Source of the DNA: Dyadobacter sp. UC 10 | GTDB lineage: Bacteria; Bacteroidota; Bacteroidia; Cytophagales; Spirosomataceae | Direction of reading: 5' to 3' | Assembly (NCBI RefSeq): GCF_008369915.1 | Contig: NZ_VSRN01000001.1 | Coordinates: 2,202,001-2,266,000 of the forward strand | DNA length: 64,000 bases | Shown: in pieces, positions 25,098 to 32,958 of the stretch | Layout of the letters: every line of letters starts with the position of its first letter | Numbering within the stretch: position 1 is the first letter of the stretch | Program-made: the position numbers and the translations under genes | Notes under the pieces: model-generated | What the model was told of the DNA's origin: nothing | The model's input: only the letters and a program-made list of their open reading frames with translations | Databases searched by the model: none

Positions 25098-25597
25098 TAA
25101 CTTTTAATTTCAACCTGACCAATTTTCACTTTCTGAGGCAGCAATACCAGCTCATACACGAGCGCCAGGCTGCTGTTGCGCAGAAAATAATCCTTTCCCC
25201 GATGCTGCGGCAAATATGCCTTTGCGTCGGGCACATGTGCGAGCTCATAGCCGCGCATTGTCGATTGCCGGGCAGCAAATGATTCCCTGAAACCCACGCA
25301 ATACGCATCTTCAAACTCCATTTTGCGCAGCAGCTGCGAATCGTTATCGTATTTGAACTCGATCTGCCCGCTTAGCTGACGGTCGTTTTTAAATGCCCAG
25401 TCGTACAGCAATGCAAAATCATCGTTTTGAGTGGGCGCAATGGTCATTCTGATCAGCCTTGCTTTGGGCGCATCGGTAGGACTTCCCCGCTCGTCCGCAT
25501 TGCGGTTACAGCCATAGGATACCTTTTTGACCAAAAACTTTTTACCGTCCAGCGTAAAATGCGCCTCAACTCCGATTGTAGCATCCTGCTCAGCCAT
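25097..25597 (-). CDS. Divergent Hcp (TssD) paralogue, 166 residues
   Basis: A second Hcp-like protein: FTLDGKKFLVKKVSYGCNRNADERGSPTDAPKARLIRMTIAP followed by LSGQIEFKYDNDSQLLRKMEFEDAYCVGFRESF has the order of strands seen in TssD, including the DAYCV..RESF motif. The C-terminal tail is longer (PDAKAYLPQHRGKDYFLRNSSLALVYELVLLPQKVKIGQVEIKS) than in the main Hcp. It overlaps the vgrG start by one base, so the two are coupled. Such divergent Hcp proteins may form the first ring under VgrG or carry a particular cargo; that is inference. Confidence 0.8.
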   Translation of the reverse strand: MAEQDATIGVEAHFTLDGKKFLVKKVSYGCNRNADERGSPTDAPKARLIRMTIAPTQNDDFALLYDWAFKNDRQLSGQIEFKYDNDSQLLRKMEFEDAYCVGFRESFAARQSTMRGYELAHVPDAKAYLPQHRGKDYFLRNSSLALVYELVLLPQKVKIGQVEIKS

Positions 25598-25599
25598 TT

Positions 25600-26004
25600 C
25601 TAAAAATTTTCCAGTTTAGCCTCATCGATTTCCACGCTCGACGCGGTGATGGTCAGGCAGGTGATAAAATTCTGCAACCGCTTTGCGAGCGCCTTGTCCA
25701 GGTCATCGGTACCATCGTCAAACATTTCCACAAACTCCGTACAGACTGCCTCTTTAAAGCTCAGCGTCTTGAAAGGCCCATTCTCGCCAAACTGCTCAAC
25801 CGTCAGATCGTATTTCTGCGAAGGCTTATTCGCCCATTCGATCAGAAAATCATCGTTCACCATTTCCAGCTCCACATACAAATGCGCCCACTGAATCGGC
25901 GAAGTGATCGACATCGCGTCATCCACCGTCTGATGCAGCTCAAACCGCATGAACATCACGCCATATTCGTGATCCTCGATGTGCATTATGCTCGCGAAGG
26001 ACAT
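25600..26004 (-). CDS. Divergent Hcp (TssD)-like protein, 134 residues
   Basis: A third Hcp-like gene. It has no close sequence match to the other two, but the same order is visible: a start MSFASIMHIEDHEYGVMFMRFELHQTVDD, a central AHLYVELEMVNDDFLIEWANK, then FKTLSFKEAVCTEFVEMFDD (compare LELTDVYCVQYSESF), and an end with FITCLTITASSVEIDEAKLENF in place of TTSLTLSAREVKL. It is strongly acidic. It lies 2 bases before the 166-residue paralogue in an evident operon behind tssC. The role, whether tube ring, adaptor or chaperone, is not shown. Confidence 0.72.
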   Translation of the reverse strand: MSFASIMHIEDHEYGVMFMRFELHQTVDDAMSITSPIQWAHLYVELEMVNDDFLIEWANKPSQKYDLTVEQFGENGPFKTLSFKEAVCTEFVEMFDDGTDDLDKALAKRLQNFITCLTITASSVEIDEAKLENF

Positions 26005-26009
26005 GGCTT

Positions 26010-26180
26010 AATTTTGAATGAATGAATGATTGACTGACTGAATGAGTTAGTGAATGAGCGAGTTAGTGAATGTTTTTTAATGAATGAGTGACTATGCTCA
26101 GGGGTGACAAAGCTTTTATTTTCCTTCCTCCGTCCTCCCTTTCCTCCATCCTCCCTAATTATCACTCATTCGATCATTCA
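26010..26180. repeat. Inverted word repeat, GAATGAATGA family, plus CCTTCCTCC tract, between tssC and hcp-like gene
   Basis: The left arm (about 26012-26095) iterates GAATGAATGATTGAC and GAATGAGTTAGTGAATGAGC. The right arm (about 26158-26182) is the imperfect inverse (ATCACTCATTCGATCATTCA). Between them is a polypyrimidine tract (CCTTCCTCCGTCCTCCCTTT). The element fills the whole gap and its arm touches the tssC stop. Confidence 0.7.
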
Positions 26181-26181
26181 A

Positions 26182-27543
26182 TCATTGCTGCGCATACTCA
26201 GCCGCCCATGCCGCCGCGTCCAGATCATCGCCTTTCTGTCCGGTCAATGCGATCATGAAGTTTTTCGCGGGGAAATAGGGAACCATATGGATATCGAGGT
26301 ATACTTTATCCTTCTGGTTTTTGTCCTGCTCAAAACGCATCACGCTGAATTTTTCGATCAGTTTGCCCGGGCCGGTTACGCTGTCCAGGAACTTAATGAT
26401 CTGCTTTTTCAGGTCGTTTTTAGTATTGTAATCAAAGTTTTCAAACGCCCGGCGGTTCAGGAAATCGATCAGTACTTTGGTGATATAATCAAAAACCCGC
26501 ACGACGGAATAGGTTTGCAAACCCACATTATCACCATTAAAAAGCGTTTTAGCAGAGAATGCCATTACCTTACTATATTCATTTACCATCGGAATCAGCC
26601 CCATTTTTTCCAGATCGGCGATCTCCGATTTTTTGAGCGGAAAACGCACGCCATCGACTTCGCTGAGCGTACCATGCTTTTTACCCGCTGCTACCTGCGA
26701 CATCAGCGTTTTATAAACATTACCGGCCAATGCAGTGGAAGGTGGTAAATAAAGGTCTTCTTCTTCGCCAAGATCGGCATGTTTAGCCCGGCCTACCAGC
26801 CAGTTACAGGTCATCATGACATTGGATAAATGAGCCGCGCCGCCCGTCAGGTTCGCCGATTCAAACAGCTCCATCACGTCTTCCGGCGCATCGAGATGCA
26901 TAAAATCGGTGAGGAGCATGGTTTTATTCTTGTGCGCCAGTTTCGCCCATTTGTCCACTACTTTTCCCGAACCCAGGTAGCCGGGTACATTCAGGATCGA
27001 ATAGTTTTCGCGCAGATCAAGCCTGTCAAATTTCGCAGCCAGTTCTTCTCCCACCGCATCAATGAATGTAGTTACATCCAGATCCTGCAGCTGGTCCGGC
27101 GCGGCATTCAGGAACGTTACATTTTTAACCTTATCCTGCTCGGTATTTTTGAAAAACATCGCCACAGAGCGGTACGATTGTTCCAGCGGTCGCACGACTT
27201 CCACTGCTTTTCCAAGGTTTTCTTTCAATAACTCAAATGCCGTATCAGCCTGTTTCTGCCCCATTTCTATCATATCAGGAACAGATTCGCCGCTGCTCAG
27301 CAGCTCCGTCCAGAGTTCGAGCCGCTTTTTCAGCTGCTGTCTTTCCTTCTTTTTATCAGCCTCGGTAAGGAATATCTTCTTCCGCGCCTTTTTTTCCGGA
27401 TTAATATTAGCTGCACCTTCAATAATGGTTTCTACCAGATCATAACTACCATATTTCGCCAAAAGCGGCAATCCGGTTTCCAGCGGCACCGCAGTGCGTT
27501 CTTTGAATGCAGCGGCGGTGTCTGTTTTTTGTTCAGTTGACAT
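26182..27543 (-). CDS. tssC: Type VI secretion sheath large subunit TssC
   Basis: A 453-residue sheath subunit (VipB/TssC, the DUF5458 form typical of Bacteroidota). With TssB it builds the contractile sheath around the Hcp tube. Marks include DVTTFIDAVGEELAAKFDRLDLRENYSILNVPGYLGSGKVVDKWAKLA, DLYLPPSTALAGNVYKTLM, GVRFPLKKSEIADLEKMGLIPMVNEYSKVMAFSAKTLF and the C-terminal MVPYFPAKNFMIALTG. I took the ATG at 27543 (MSTEQKTDTAAAF); an ATG three codons upstream is equally possible. It follows tssB with a 177-base gap filled by inverted word repeats, unlike the tight spacing usual for the tssB-tssC pair. Confidence 0.93.
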   Translation of the reverse strand: MSTEQKTDTAAAFKERTAVPLETGLPLLAKYGSYDLVETIIEGAANINPEKKARKKIFLTEADKKKERQQLKKRLELWTELLSSGESVPDMIEMGQKQADTAFELLKENLGKAVEVVRPLEQSYRSVAMFFKNTEQDKVKNVTFLNAAPDQLQDLDVTTFIDAVGEELAAKFDRLDLRENYSILNVPGYLGSGKVVDKWAKLAHKNKTMLLTDFMHLDAPEDVMELFESANLTGGAAHLSNVMMTCNWLVGRAKHADLGEEEDLYLPPSTALAGNVYKTLMSQVAAGKKHGTLSEVDGVRFPLKKSEIADLEKMGLIPMVNEYSKVMAFSAKTLFNGDNVGLQTYSVVRVFDYITKVLIDFLNRRAFENFDYNTKNDLKKQIIKFLDSVTGPGKLIEKFSVMRFEQDKNQKDKVYLDIHMVPYFPAKNFMIALTGQKGDDLDAAAWAAEYAQQ

Positions 27544-27554
27544 ATCTTTCAATT

Positions 27555-27716
27555 TTGAATGACTGAATGATTGAATGAATACTTTTAATGAGTGAATGAG
27601 TGAGTTAGCGAATGAGTGAATTTTAATGAGACCTTCGACTGGGGATTATCAAGGAGCGAGTTGGAAACAAGCGACTATGTATCTCATTCAGTCATTCACT
27701 CATTCACTCATTCAAC
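27555..27716. repeat. Inverted word repeat, GAATGAGTGA family, between tssB and tssC
   Basis: The left part has TTGAATGACTGAATGATTGA and AATGAGTGAATGAGTGAG. The right part (27681-27716) has CTCATTCAGTCATTCACTCA and TTCACTCATTCAACAT, the inverse. A long hairpin would separate the two sheath genes on the transcript. Same word family as 26010-26180. Confidence 0.72.
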
Positions 27717-27720
27717 ATTA

Positions 27721-28170
27721 TCATCCCGCCTCCTCCAACTCGTTAATCAGCGTCTGAAACACCCCCAGCAACGCCGCCTTCGCTTCCGGCTTTTCCAGCG
27801 CGGCTTTCAGGATTTTATTTACTTTCAAATGCCTCACAACCTGCTGGTAAGCTTCATTTCTTGCATCCAGATCCTGTAAATAGGCACTTTGGGCGATGAT
27901 CCCTTTTTTACCGAAATCCCCCAGGTTTTTGAACCGGAGATTTTCATTGATAAAGCTTCCGTCCTGCGTGATGAATTCCACCTCCGCCTCTGGCTGGTAA
28001 TGCTCAAAAACTTCTTCCGTGGTTTTCAGATCATATACCATTTCAGGCCGCGGCGAAGGGTCGCCGGTCAGCTGGGTTGCAAACAGCGTTCTGTTTTGGG
28101 GGATGTCCGCAATGCCTTCGCTGGACTGGTCTATCTTGCGCTCATTTCCGCCTATTCCGTAGTTGAACAT
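27721..28170 (-). CDS. tssB: Type VI secretion sheath small subunit TssB
   Basis: A 149-residue sheath subunit (VipA/TssB). The stretch TTEEVFEHYQPEAEVEFITQDGSFINENLRFKNLGDFGKKGIIAQSAYLQDLDARNEAYQQVVRHLKVNKILKAALEKPEAKAALLGVFQTLINELEEAG follows the family pattern, in which the F...L.DF....I......L..L...R..L..L....... region docks on TssC. Length is normal. It is preceded by the PAAR gene (42-base gap) and followed by tssC. Confidence 0.9.
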   Translation of the reverse strand: MFNYGIGGNERKIDQSSEGIADIPQNRTLFATQLTGDPSPRPEMVYDLKTTEEVFEHYQPEAEVEFITQDGSFINENLRFKNLGDFGKKGIIAQSAYLQDLDARNEAYQQVVRHLKVNKILKAALEKPEAKAALLGVFQTLINELEEAG

Positions 28171-28212
28171 AATTATATAAGGTTTGGGTAAATATTGTTA
28201 TAAGATTGTTAT

Positions 28213-28512
28213 TCAGCCGATTAATACCGTCGGACATCCTGCCACGATCGTTCCACCGTGCGCAGTTGAATCGCCCAGTCTGGCAGCTGGCTTGCCACCG
28301 ATCAACACCGTCGGGGAACCTGCCACGATCACGTCGGGCGGACCAACGCACACGCACATATCTCCCATACAAGCTGCCGGTGCACCCCCGATCAGCACCA
28401 ACGGCACCCCGGGAGGTAGAACCGGCCCGCCTACGTGCGGTACCGGCGGCGTTCCCGGCGTAATCATCGGACAAACATGCATATCACCAATTCGAGCTGC
28501 TGGCTGGGACAT
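28213..28512 (-). CDS. PAAR-domain spike tip protein
   Basis: A 99-residue PAAR repeat protein that caps the VgrG needle. It opens MSQPAARIGDMHVCPMITPG and repeats the short Gly/Pro-rich pattern V..G.P.V.IGG.PAAR.GD (VLIGGAPAACMGDMCVC, TVLIGGKPAARLGDSTAHGG), ending CPTVLIG. The Cys and His residues expected to hold a metal at the tip are present (HVCP, MCVC, AHGG). It carries no extra effector domain. Located between the envelope-protein gene at 28651 and tssB. The 28513-28650 gap before it holds an inverted word repeat. Confidence 0.92.
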   Translation of the reverse strand: MSQPAARIGDMHVCPMITPGTPPVPHVGGPVLPPGVPLVLIGGAPAACMGDMCVCVGPPDVIVAGSPTVLIGGKPAARLGDSTAHGGTIVAGCPTVLIG

Positions 28513-28530
28513 GGGAAGTAAGTTTAATGT

Positions 28531-28642
28531 TGTTGGCTGTTAGCTATTGGCCGTTAGCTTTTAGCCTTTATTTTTTTGGTAATTCCAATACAAATTCACT
28601 GCTATAAGCTAATGGCTAACAGCTAAAAGCCAACAGCCAACC
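28531..28642. repeat. Inverted word repeat, GTTAGCTTTTGGC family, upstream of PAAR gene
   Basis: The left arm has TGTTGGCTGTTAGCTATTGG and CCGTTAGCTTTTAGCC. The right arm has AAGCTAATGGCTAACAGC and TAAAAGCCAACAGCCAACC, an imperfect inverse. It lies between the 338-residue gene and PAAR. Confidence 0.72.
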
Positions 28643-28650
28643 ATAACCCC

Positions 28651-29667
28651 CTACTTCCCCCTCGCTGTCTTAAAATCGAACAGCGAACTAAGCGATACGC
28701 CTACTCCTACCGCGGCGGCACCTATTGAGATGAAGATTCCTGGCTTGGCATAGCTAGTCAGGCCTTCCGGGTTGGATATTTTGTCTTTATAATCTTTGTA
28801 ATCCTTGTTGAGCATCGAGTAGGTAACCGCGCCGAATGCCAATGCAGCCACGCCGGCACCGAGCTTGATCGCACCCCACTTACGCGCCTGCCTGATCTCC
28901 GCCTGGTTTACCTGGCTGATCTGCTCCGAAATACGCTCAGCTTGTTTCGTATCCTGCTGGCTCACAGCCGGTTTCTTTTCCATTTGCTGGGTAACGAGCG
29001 GCTCTTTTTTCTTTTGCAAAGAATCGTAAGTCGCAGAAGGAGCTGGGTTTACCGGTGCTGATTTTGCATTTTCGGAAGAGTTGAATGCAACGCGCGTCAG
29101 ATACACGATCCAGTCGTTCCCCGATTTGTCGGCCCGCAGCTCGGCTACCCTTGCGATGGGCTGGTAAGGGGTATTGTCCTTATTGCTCTTTCCCTTAAAA
29201 TGCTGGGTGTAAAAAACTTTGACAAAGGGATATTTATCCACCTTCACATCTCCCACGACGAGATTTGTAAATTCAATGGTATTGGTTTCCGATTTAACAT
29301 AAAACAGATCGAAATTGCTGAGGTACTTTTCAATCGGTGTATCGAGTCCAGGAGCACTGATCTTATGTTTCGGATCCACATCATCTTCCACGATCACCCC
29401 GTCGTTCACAAATATCTGATCATTACTTGGCATGTAACTGTTCATCATCAGGTACTTGCGCTCGTAATTGCTCAGATCTTCATTCGCGATTGCGTTCAAC
29501 AGATCGTTCAGCCCTTTAATCTTCTCCCTGGCCAGTACACGAATTTCGTCCGCGTCTTTTCTGCTGAGCGTTTGCGCGCTGACCTGGGTTGTCAGAAATG
29601 CTGCTGTCACCAGCAAAAAGCAGGTATTGTTGATCAATAACTTTTTCATCGCATTCATAAGGTTCAA
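28651..29667 (-). CDS. Secreted T6SS-locus protein with two C-terminal hydrophobic segments
   Basis: I do not recognise a named family. The 338 residues start with a signal peptide (KKLLINNTCFLLVTAAFLTTQVSAQ). A periplasmic helical/beta domain follows (LSRKDADEIRVLAREKIKGLNDLL...YQPIARVAELRADKSGNDWIVYLTRVAF), then a low-complexity Lys/Pro/Gln linker (about 215-255). Two glycine-rich hydrophobic segments come last (WGAIKLGAGVAALAFGAVTYSML and GIFISIGAAAVGVGVSLSSL). The start could be at 29667 or a Met six codons later (29649). It begins right at the stop of the OmpA gene, in an operon with it. It could fill the place of one of the Bacteroidota-specific envelope proteins (TssP, TssQ, TssR); I cannot assign which. 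Confidence 0.7.
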   Translation of the reverse strand: MNLMNAMKKLLINNTCFLLVTAAFLTTQVSAQTLSRKDADEIRVLAREKIKGLNDLLNAIANEDLSNYERKYLMMNSYMPSNDQIFVNDGVIVEDDVDPKHKISAPGLDTPIEKYLSNFDLFYVKSETNTIEFTNLVVGDVKVDKYPFVKVFYTQHFKGKSNKDNTPYQPIARVAELRADKSGNDWIVYLTRVAFNSSENAKSAPVNPAPSATYDSLQKKKEPLVTQQMEKKPAVSQQDTKQAERISEQISQVNQAEIRQARKWGAIKLGAGVAALAFGAVTYSMLNKDYKDYKDKISNPEGLTSYAKPGIFISIGAAAVGVGVSLSSLFDFKTARGK

Positions 29668-30969
29668 TTACTTTTTCTCGGATAAATCAATAATCTGCAC
29701 TTCCACGCGCCTGTTCAGCCGGCGGTTTTCTTCCGTATCATTCGGCCGCACCGGGTGCTTGCTGCCCATTCCCGCTGCTGTGATCAGCCTCTCGGAAACA
29801 CCTTTGTTGATCAAATACCTCGTGATTACCCGCACCCGGTATTCCGACAGGGTGAGATTCAAATTGGGGTTGCCTACGTTGTCCGTATGCCCGGTGATTT
29901 CCAGCCCTTTATTACTATTATTTTGAATAAAAACAGCGACTGAATCCAGGTAGGCACGCGATTGCGGCGGCAGCTTGTAATCGCTTCTTGGAAAATAAAG
30001 CGTCTTGCCGGACACATCCGCAATTACAGCTTTCGGTTTTTCACTTACAGTCAAAACCATTTTCCTGTCTGGTATCCGCAGCGATTTCAAGGTCAAACCC
30101 TCTTTCAGAGAGGCAACTGCGGTATTGAAATCCTCCTGATCAGCGCCGCTGACGCCGAAATTATAGGACTTACCAACCGCAACCTCTGCGAAATAATGAC
30201 CGTCATTTATGCGGTTCAGGGGGACAATGATCCGGCTGTCTTCTACCAGCTGCGCCCGCGTTCCCCGCTGCGCATTGATAATATTGACAGACAAAAGGGT
30301 GTGTTGTTTATTGAGTTTAATGATGTAAGTCCGCGGTTCCTGATCGGTTTTATCCAGGATCAGGTTGCCATTGTAGGCCTGATAACCGGCGGACTTCACT
30401 TCCACGGCTACGATATCTTTTTCAGTGAATACTATCTCCGCAGTCGGCCTGGATGCGAGCAGACTGAAACAGTCCTTTTTCTCTTTTTGGGTATAATAGA
30501 GGCAGATATCCGCTGCCAGCGACTGATTAGACAATGCATCCCGCACTTCAATGCGCCGGATAATCGAGGTAGGCGTACGAACGGAATCTTTGAGTTCGAA
30601 ATGCTTTTGTTCTGATTGCGCATAAGGCTCGTCGCTGGTTTGCCTGCCGAGCGGCATCAATGCAAATGCTACAAAATAAGTCCCTTCCGTTTTGCCGTCG
30701 ATATTGACCGGAATGTGCAGCGACTGGTATTGCGGCGCTTCAATCGTGAGTACCGAAACATTGCAAGGCATTTCCACATTGAATATACCCACCGAATCGC
30801 TCCGTCCGAGCCTCACTTTTCCCTGGTCGGTTTTTGCCGACAAGCTGGCGGTCAACGTTGTAATGCCGCTGATATCAGTCACTTTTCCCGCCAGGAAACC
30901 GCACTGGGCGTAGGTAGCGACGCTTCCTAACCACAAACAAAAAGCCAATAATTGCTGACCGTTTTTCAT
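29668..30969 (-). CDS. OmpA-family outer membrane protein of the T6SS locus
   Basis: 433 residues with an N-terminal signal peptide (KNGQQLLAFCLWLGSVATYA) and beta-rich carboxypeptidase-regulatory-like domains (GKVTDISGITTLTASLSAKTDQGK... and later IRRIEVRDALSNQSLAADICLYY). The C-terminal OmpA domain (residues about 315-433) has the peptidoglycan-binding motif LEITGHTDNVGNPNLNLTLSEYRVRVITRYLINKGVSERLI and NRRLNRRVEVQI. The domain anchors a protein to the cell wall. In this system it probably holds part of the secretion machine to the peptidoglycan, since TssL with its OmpA domain is missing. It overlaps the upstream gene by 4 bases (ATGA), so the two are translationally coupled. Confidence 0.85.
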   Translation of the reverse strand: MKNGQQLLAFCLWLGSVATYAQCGFLAGKVTDISGITTLTASLSAKTDQGKVRLGRSDSVGIFNVEMPCNVSVLTIEAPQYQSLHIPVNIDGKTEGTYFVAFALMPLGRQTSDEPYAQSEQKHFELKDSVRTPTSIIRRIEVRDALSNQSLAADICLYYTQKEKKDCFSLLASRPTAEIVFTEKDIVAVEVKSAGYQAYNGNLILDKTDQEPRTYIIKLNKQHTLLSVNIINAQRGTRAQLVEDSRIIVPLNRINDGHYFAEVAVGKSYNFGVSGADQEDFNTAVASLKEGLTLKSLRIPDRKMVLTVSEKPKAVIADVSGKTLYFPRSDYKLPPQSRAYLDSVAVFIQNNSNKGLEITGHTDNVGNPNLNLTLSEYRVRVITRYLINKGVSERLITAAGMGSKHPVRPNDTEENRRLNRRVEVQIIDLSEKK

Positions 30970-32075
30970 TTGTCCTCGCTGGTTTCAACCCCGATATTTC
31001 CCAATAAAACCTCCCAGTTCACCGTATCTTTTCCGTCGATGGTTTTCTGATACGATTCCAGCTTTACGCGGATATTTTTCTTGGTAATATCCCCGTAAGC
31101 CACTTTTCCATTGGCCGCAAATCCTTCGAAAACCTGCTGCGCCGCGATAATCCCGTAATAATTTCCGTCGTTCTCCTGTTTCAGTTCGCTCACGTATTTC
31201 ACCTCGTTCCAGGTAATATTGATTTTGCTGTAAGGCAGCAGTTTCAGCCGGTTCAGGTATTCTTTGACAGGATATTTTTTAACACCTTTTGACGAACTGA
31301 CCGCCACAGTCGCCTGCGGCTCGAATAAACTAAGCGCCTGCTGCACAGCCTTATTCTTCTCTTCGGACTTCATACTTTTATCCCCGATAATGCGCAGGTA
31401 AGAAGTAAATTCATCCACCCTCCTGATCCCTTTCGCACTATATTCCTTGTATTCGGTATCTGACAAAAAAGGTTTGGGTTTTTCTTTTGGTATCTGTGGC
31501 TGCTCTTTTACCGTATTTTTTGGCTTTTCATCCGCTTTCCGGACGATTTCAATCTCCTTTTTTTCAATTTCCTTATGCGCTAATGCAAGCAACGGAGCTA
31601 CATCTACCACATCCCGGAGTATCTCGTGGCGGCCGTCGCGGTAAATCACCGTTGCAACTTCTTCTTTATTGATCGACGCGGGGTTTCCTTCGCCTGTGAG
31701 GTAATTGATCACCTCGTCGCTTTCGTAAGATATTTTGCCCGTAATCACGGTCAGTGGGACGCTTTTGACAATAATATCCTGGCTTACATTTCTTGGCGGT
31801 GCTTTATAAAATGCTTCGATCTGTGTTTGCGCCTTGTTGCTGTTTTCATTGAGCTCCGATATGACCATGAACTTGCCGGTCGAAGAAAATACGATTAAAA
31901 ACCGCTTTCTATGGTAAATACGTGGGATACCGTCGGCGGCGATCCATTCCAGCTTGCTGTCCATCGCGCGGCTCAGCTTCGCCTGCACCGGGTTGCCATT
32001 ATCCAGCCAGATCCTGTCCTGGGCTTTGGAAAAAACCGCAGCAAAAACCATTAAAAGCGTTAAAAGATATTTCAT
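30966..32075 (-). CDS. Secreted hypothetical protein of the T6SS locus, 369 residues
   Basis: A signal peptide (KYLLTLLMVFAAVFSKAQ) is followed by a beta-rich domain that has the stretch RIYHRKRFLIVFSSTGKFMVISEL and VNYLTGEGNPASINKEEVATVIYRDGRHEILRD. A charged Lys/Pro-rich helical linker comes next (EIEIVRKADEKPKNTVKEQPQIPKEKPKPF), then a second domain (about 210-369). It is not recognised by me as a named Tss protein. Tight spacing to the OmpA gene (4-base overlap) and to the lipoprotein gene upstream (7 bases) places it in the envelope part of the operon. It could be a Bacteroidota-specific TssP/Q/R equivalent. Confidence 0.7.
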   Translation of the reverse strand: MKYLLTLLMVFAAVFSKAQDRIWLDNGNPVQAKLSRAMDSKLEWIAADGIPRIYHRKRFLIVFSSTGKFMVISELNENSNKAQTQIEAFYKAPPRNVSQDIIVKSVPLTVITGKISYESDEVINYLTGEGNPASINKEEVATVIYRDGRHEILRDVVDVAPLLALAHKEIEKKEIEIVRKADEKPKNTVKEQPQIPKEKPKPFLSDTEYKEYSAKGIRRVDEFTSYLRIIGDKSMKSEEKNKAVQQALSLFEPQATVAVSSSKGVKKYPVKEYLNRLKLLPYSKINITWNEVKYVSELKQENDGNYYGIIAAQQVFEGFAANGKVAYGDITKKNIRVKLESYQKTIDGKDTVNWEVLLGNIGVETSEDK

Positions 32076-32082
32076 AACATAC

Positions 32083-32898
32083 TCAATTATCGTAGGTTAC
32101 CAGGCTTATCACAATGCCGTCAAGGGCTGCGGACTCGATTCTCAACCTGCCGTAGCGGCCTTCCAGTGTCTTGAATACAAGTACCGTATTGTTGGATTCA
32201 GCTCTGACCAATACAGAAACTCCCTTCGCATCGTAGTCGTATACTTTGAGCAGTGCAGGGTAGATCAGCTCATCGAAATTAACAACTCCCATATCCTTGA
32301 TGATCAGACCATTTAGAGCATTGAAAGCCAGCACGGTTCCACGTCCGGAAATTGAAAAGATATCAAGGGAAACATCTGCCAGCTTGCTTTCATTGGAACT
32401 CACATTACCTGCATCCAGGTCGATATAATTCCCTCTCGCCACCTTGATCGATTTTTTATTCACCCGTTCCTGGGGCGAGGTAGTCGTTTTTACCTTCAAT
32501 TTTTCACTATATGCAATTCCTCCGCCTTCGTTTCGGGCATATAATGCGATGAAATAGTCCGTATCCGCAGTCAGTCCGGAAATTTTGTTCTCGATCGTGA
32601 GTGGCAGGTTTTCTGCCGTGCTGTCCAACCTGATCACCGTACTGGTTTCCACACTCAGGTTCTCAGTTTTGCCATAAACCAGCCCGTATTCCGTGATTTT
32701 GCCACTTTTTTTCTCCTGTCGGTCGTTTTTAACTACCAGACTTTCAATAGTCCCCCGAACCGTAATTTCTGACCGGTTTACGTATACCAGTTCCAATGTT
32801 GATAACGCTGGCGGCAGCGGGTCCACCGGCCCGAAAACGCTGCATGCATGGAGCAATAACACGACTAAAATCCAACTTTTACCAAAGATCTTTTTCAT
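32083..32898 (-). CDS. Lipoprotein with FN3-like domain, paralogue 2
   Basis: 271 residues with a lipoprotein signal (LVVLLLHACSVFG, Cys about 19). The following PVDPLPPALSTLELVYVNRSEITVRGTIESL is a short spacer and beta domain. NDRQEKKSGKITEYGLVYGKTENLSVETS and GLTADTDYFIALYARNEGGGIAYSEKLKVKT are the fibronectin type III-like strands. The same blocks occur in the neighbour at 32959 (NSRQEKKSGKIQDFGFVYG), so the two are tandem paralogues. The C-terminal half differs. Its partner and role are unknown; it could be an immunity protein, a receptor-like surface protein, or a structural part of the machine. Confidence 0.72.
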   Translation of the reverse strand: MKKIFGKSWILVVLLLHACSVFGPVDPLPPALSTLELVYVNRSEITVRGTIESLVVKNDRQEKKSGKITEYGLVYGKTENLSVETSTVIRLDSTAENLPLTIENKISGLTADTDYFIALYARNEGGGIAYSEKLKVKTTTSPQERVNKKSIKVARGNYIDLDAGNVSSNESKLADVSLDIFSISGRGTVLAFNALNGLIIKDMGVVNFDELIYPALLKVYDYDAKGVSVLVRAESNNTVLVFKTLEGRYGRLRIESAALDGIVISLVTYDN

Positions 32899-32958
32899 AA
32901 AATATAAGGTTTTCCCTTACTGGTTTTACCTGACGATATTGTATATACGCAATTTATT

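Noticed and set aside
26104..26748. 214-residue open frame on the plus strand
   Set aside because: It lies antisense to tssC and over the word-repeat region, shows no family match, and tssC is certain.
26010..27716. CRISPR array
   Set aside because: The repeated words are short, inverted and variable, without constant direct repeats and unique spacers, and no cas gene is near.
30432..30623. Small minus-strand frame within the OmpA gene
   Set aside because: It is out of frame with the OmpA protein on the same strand and has no start signal or family match.
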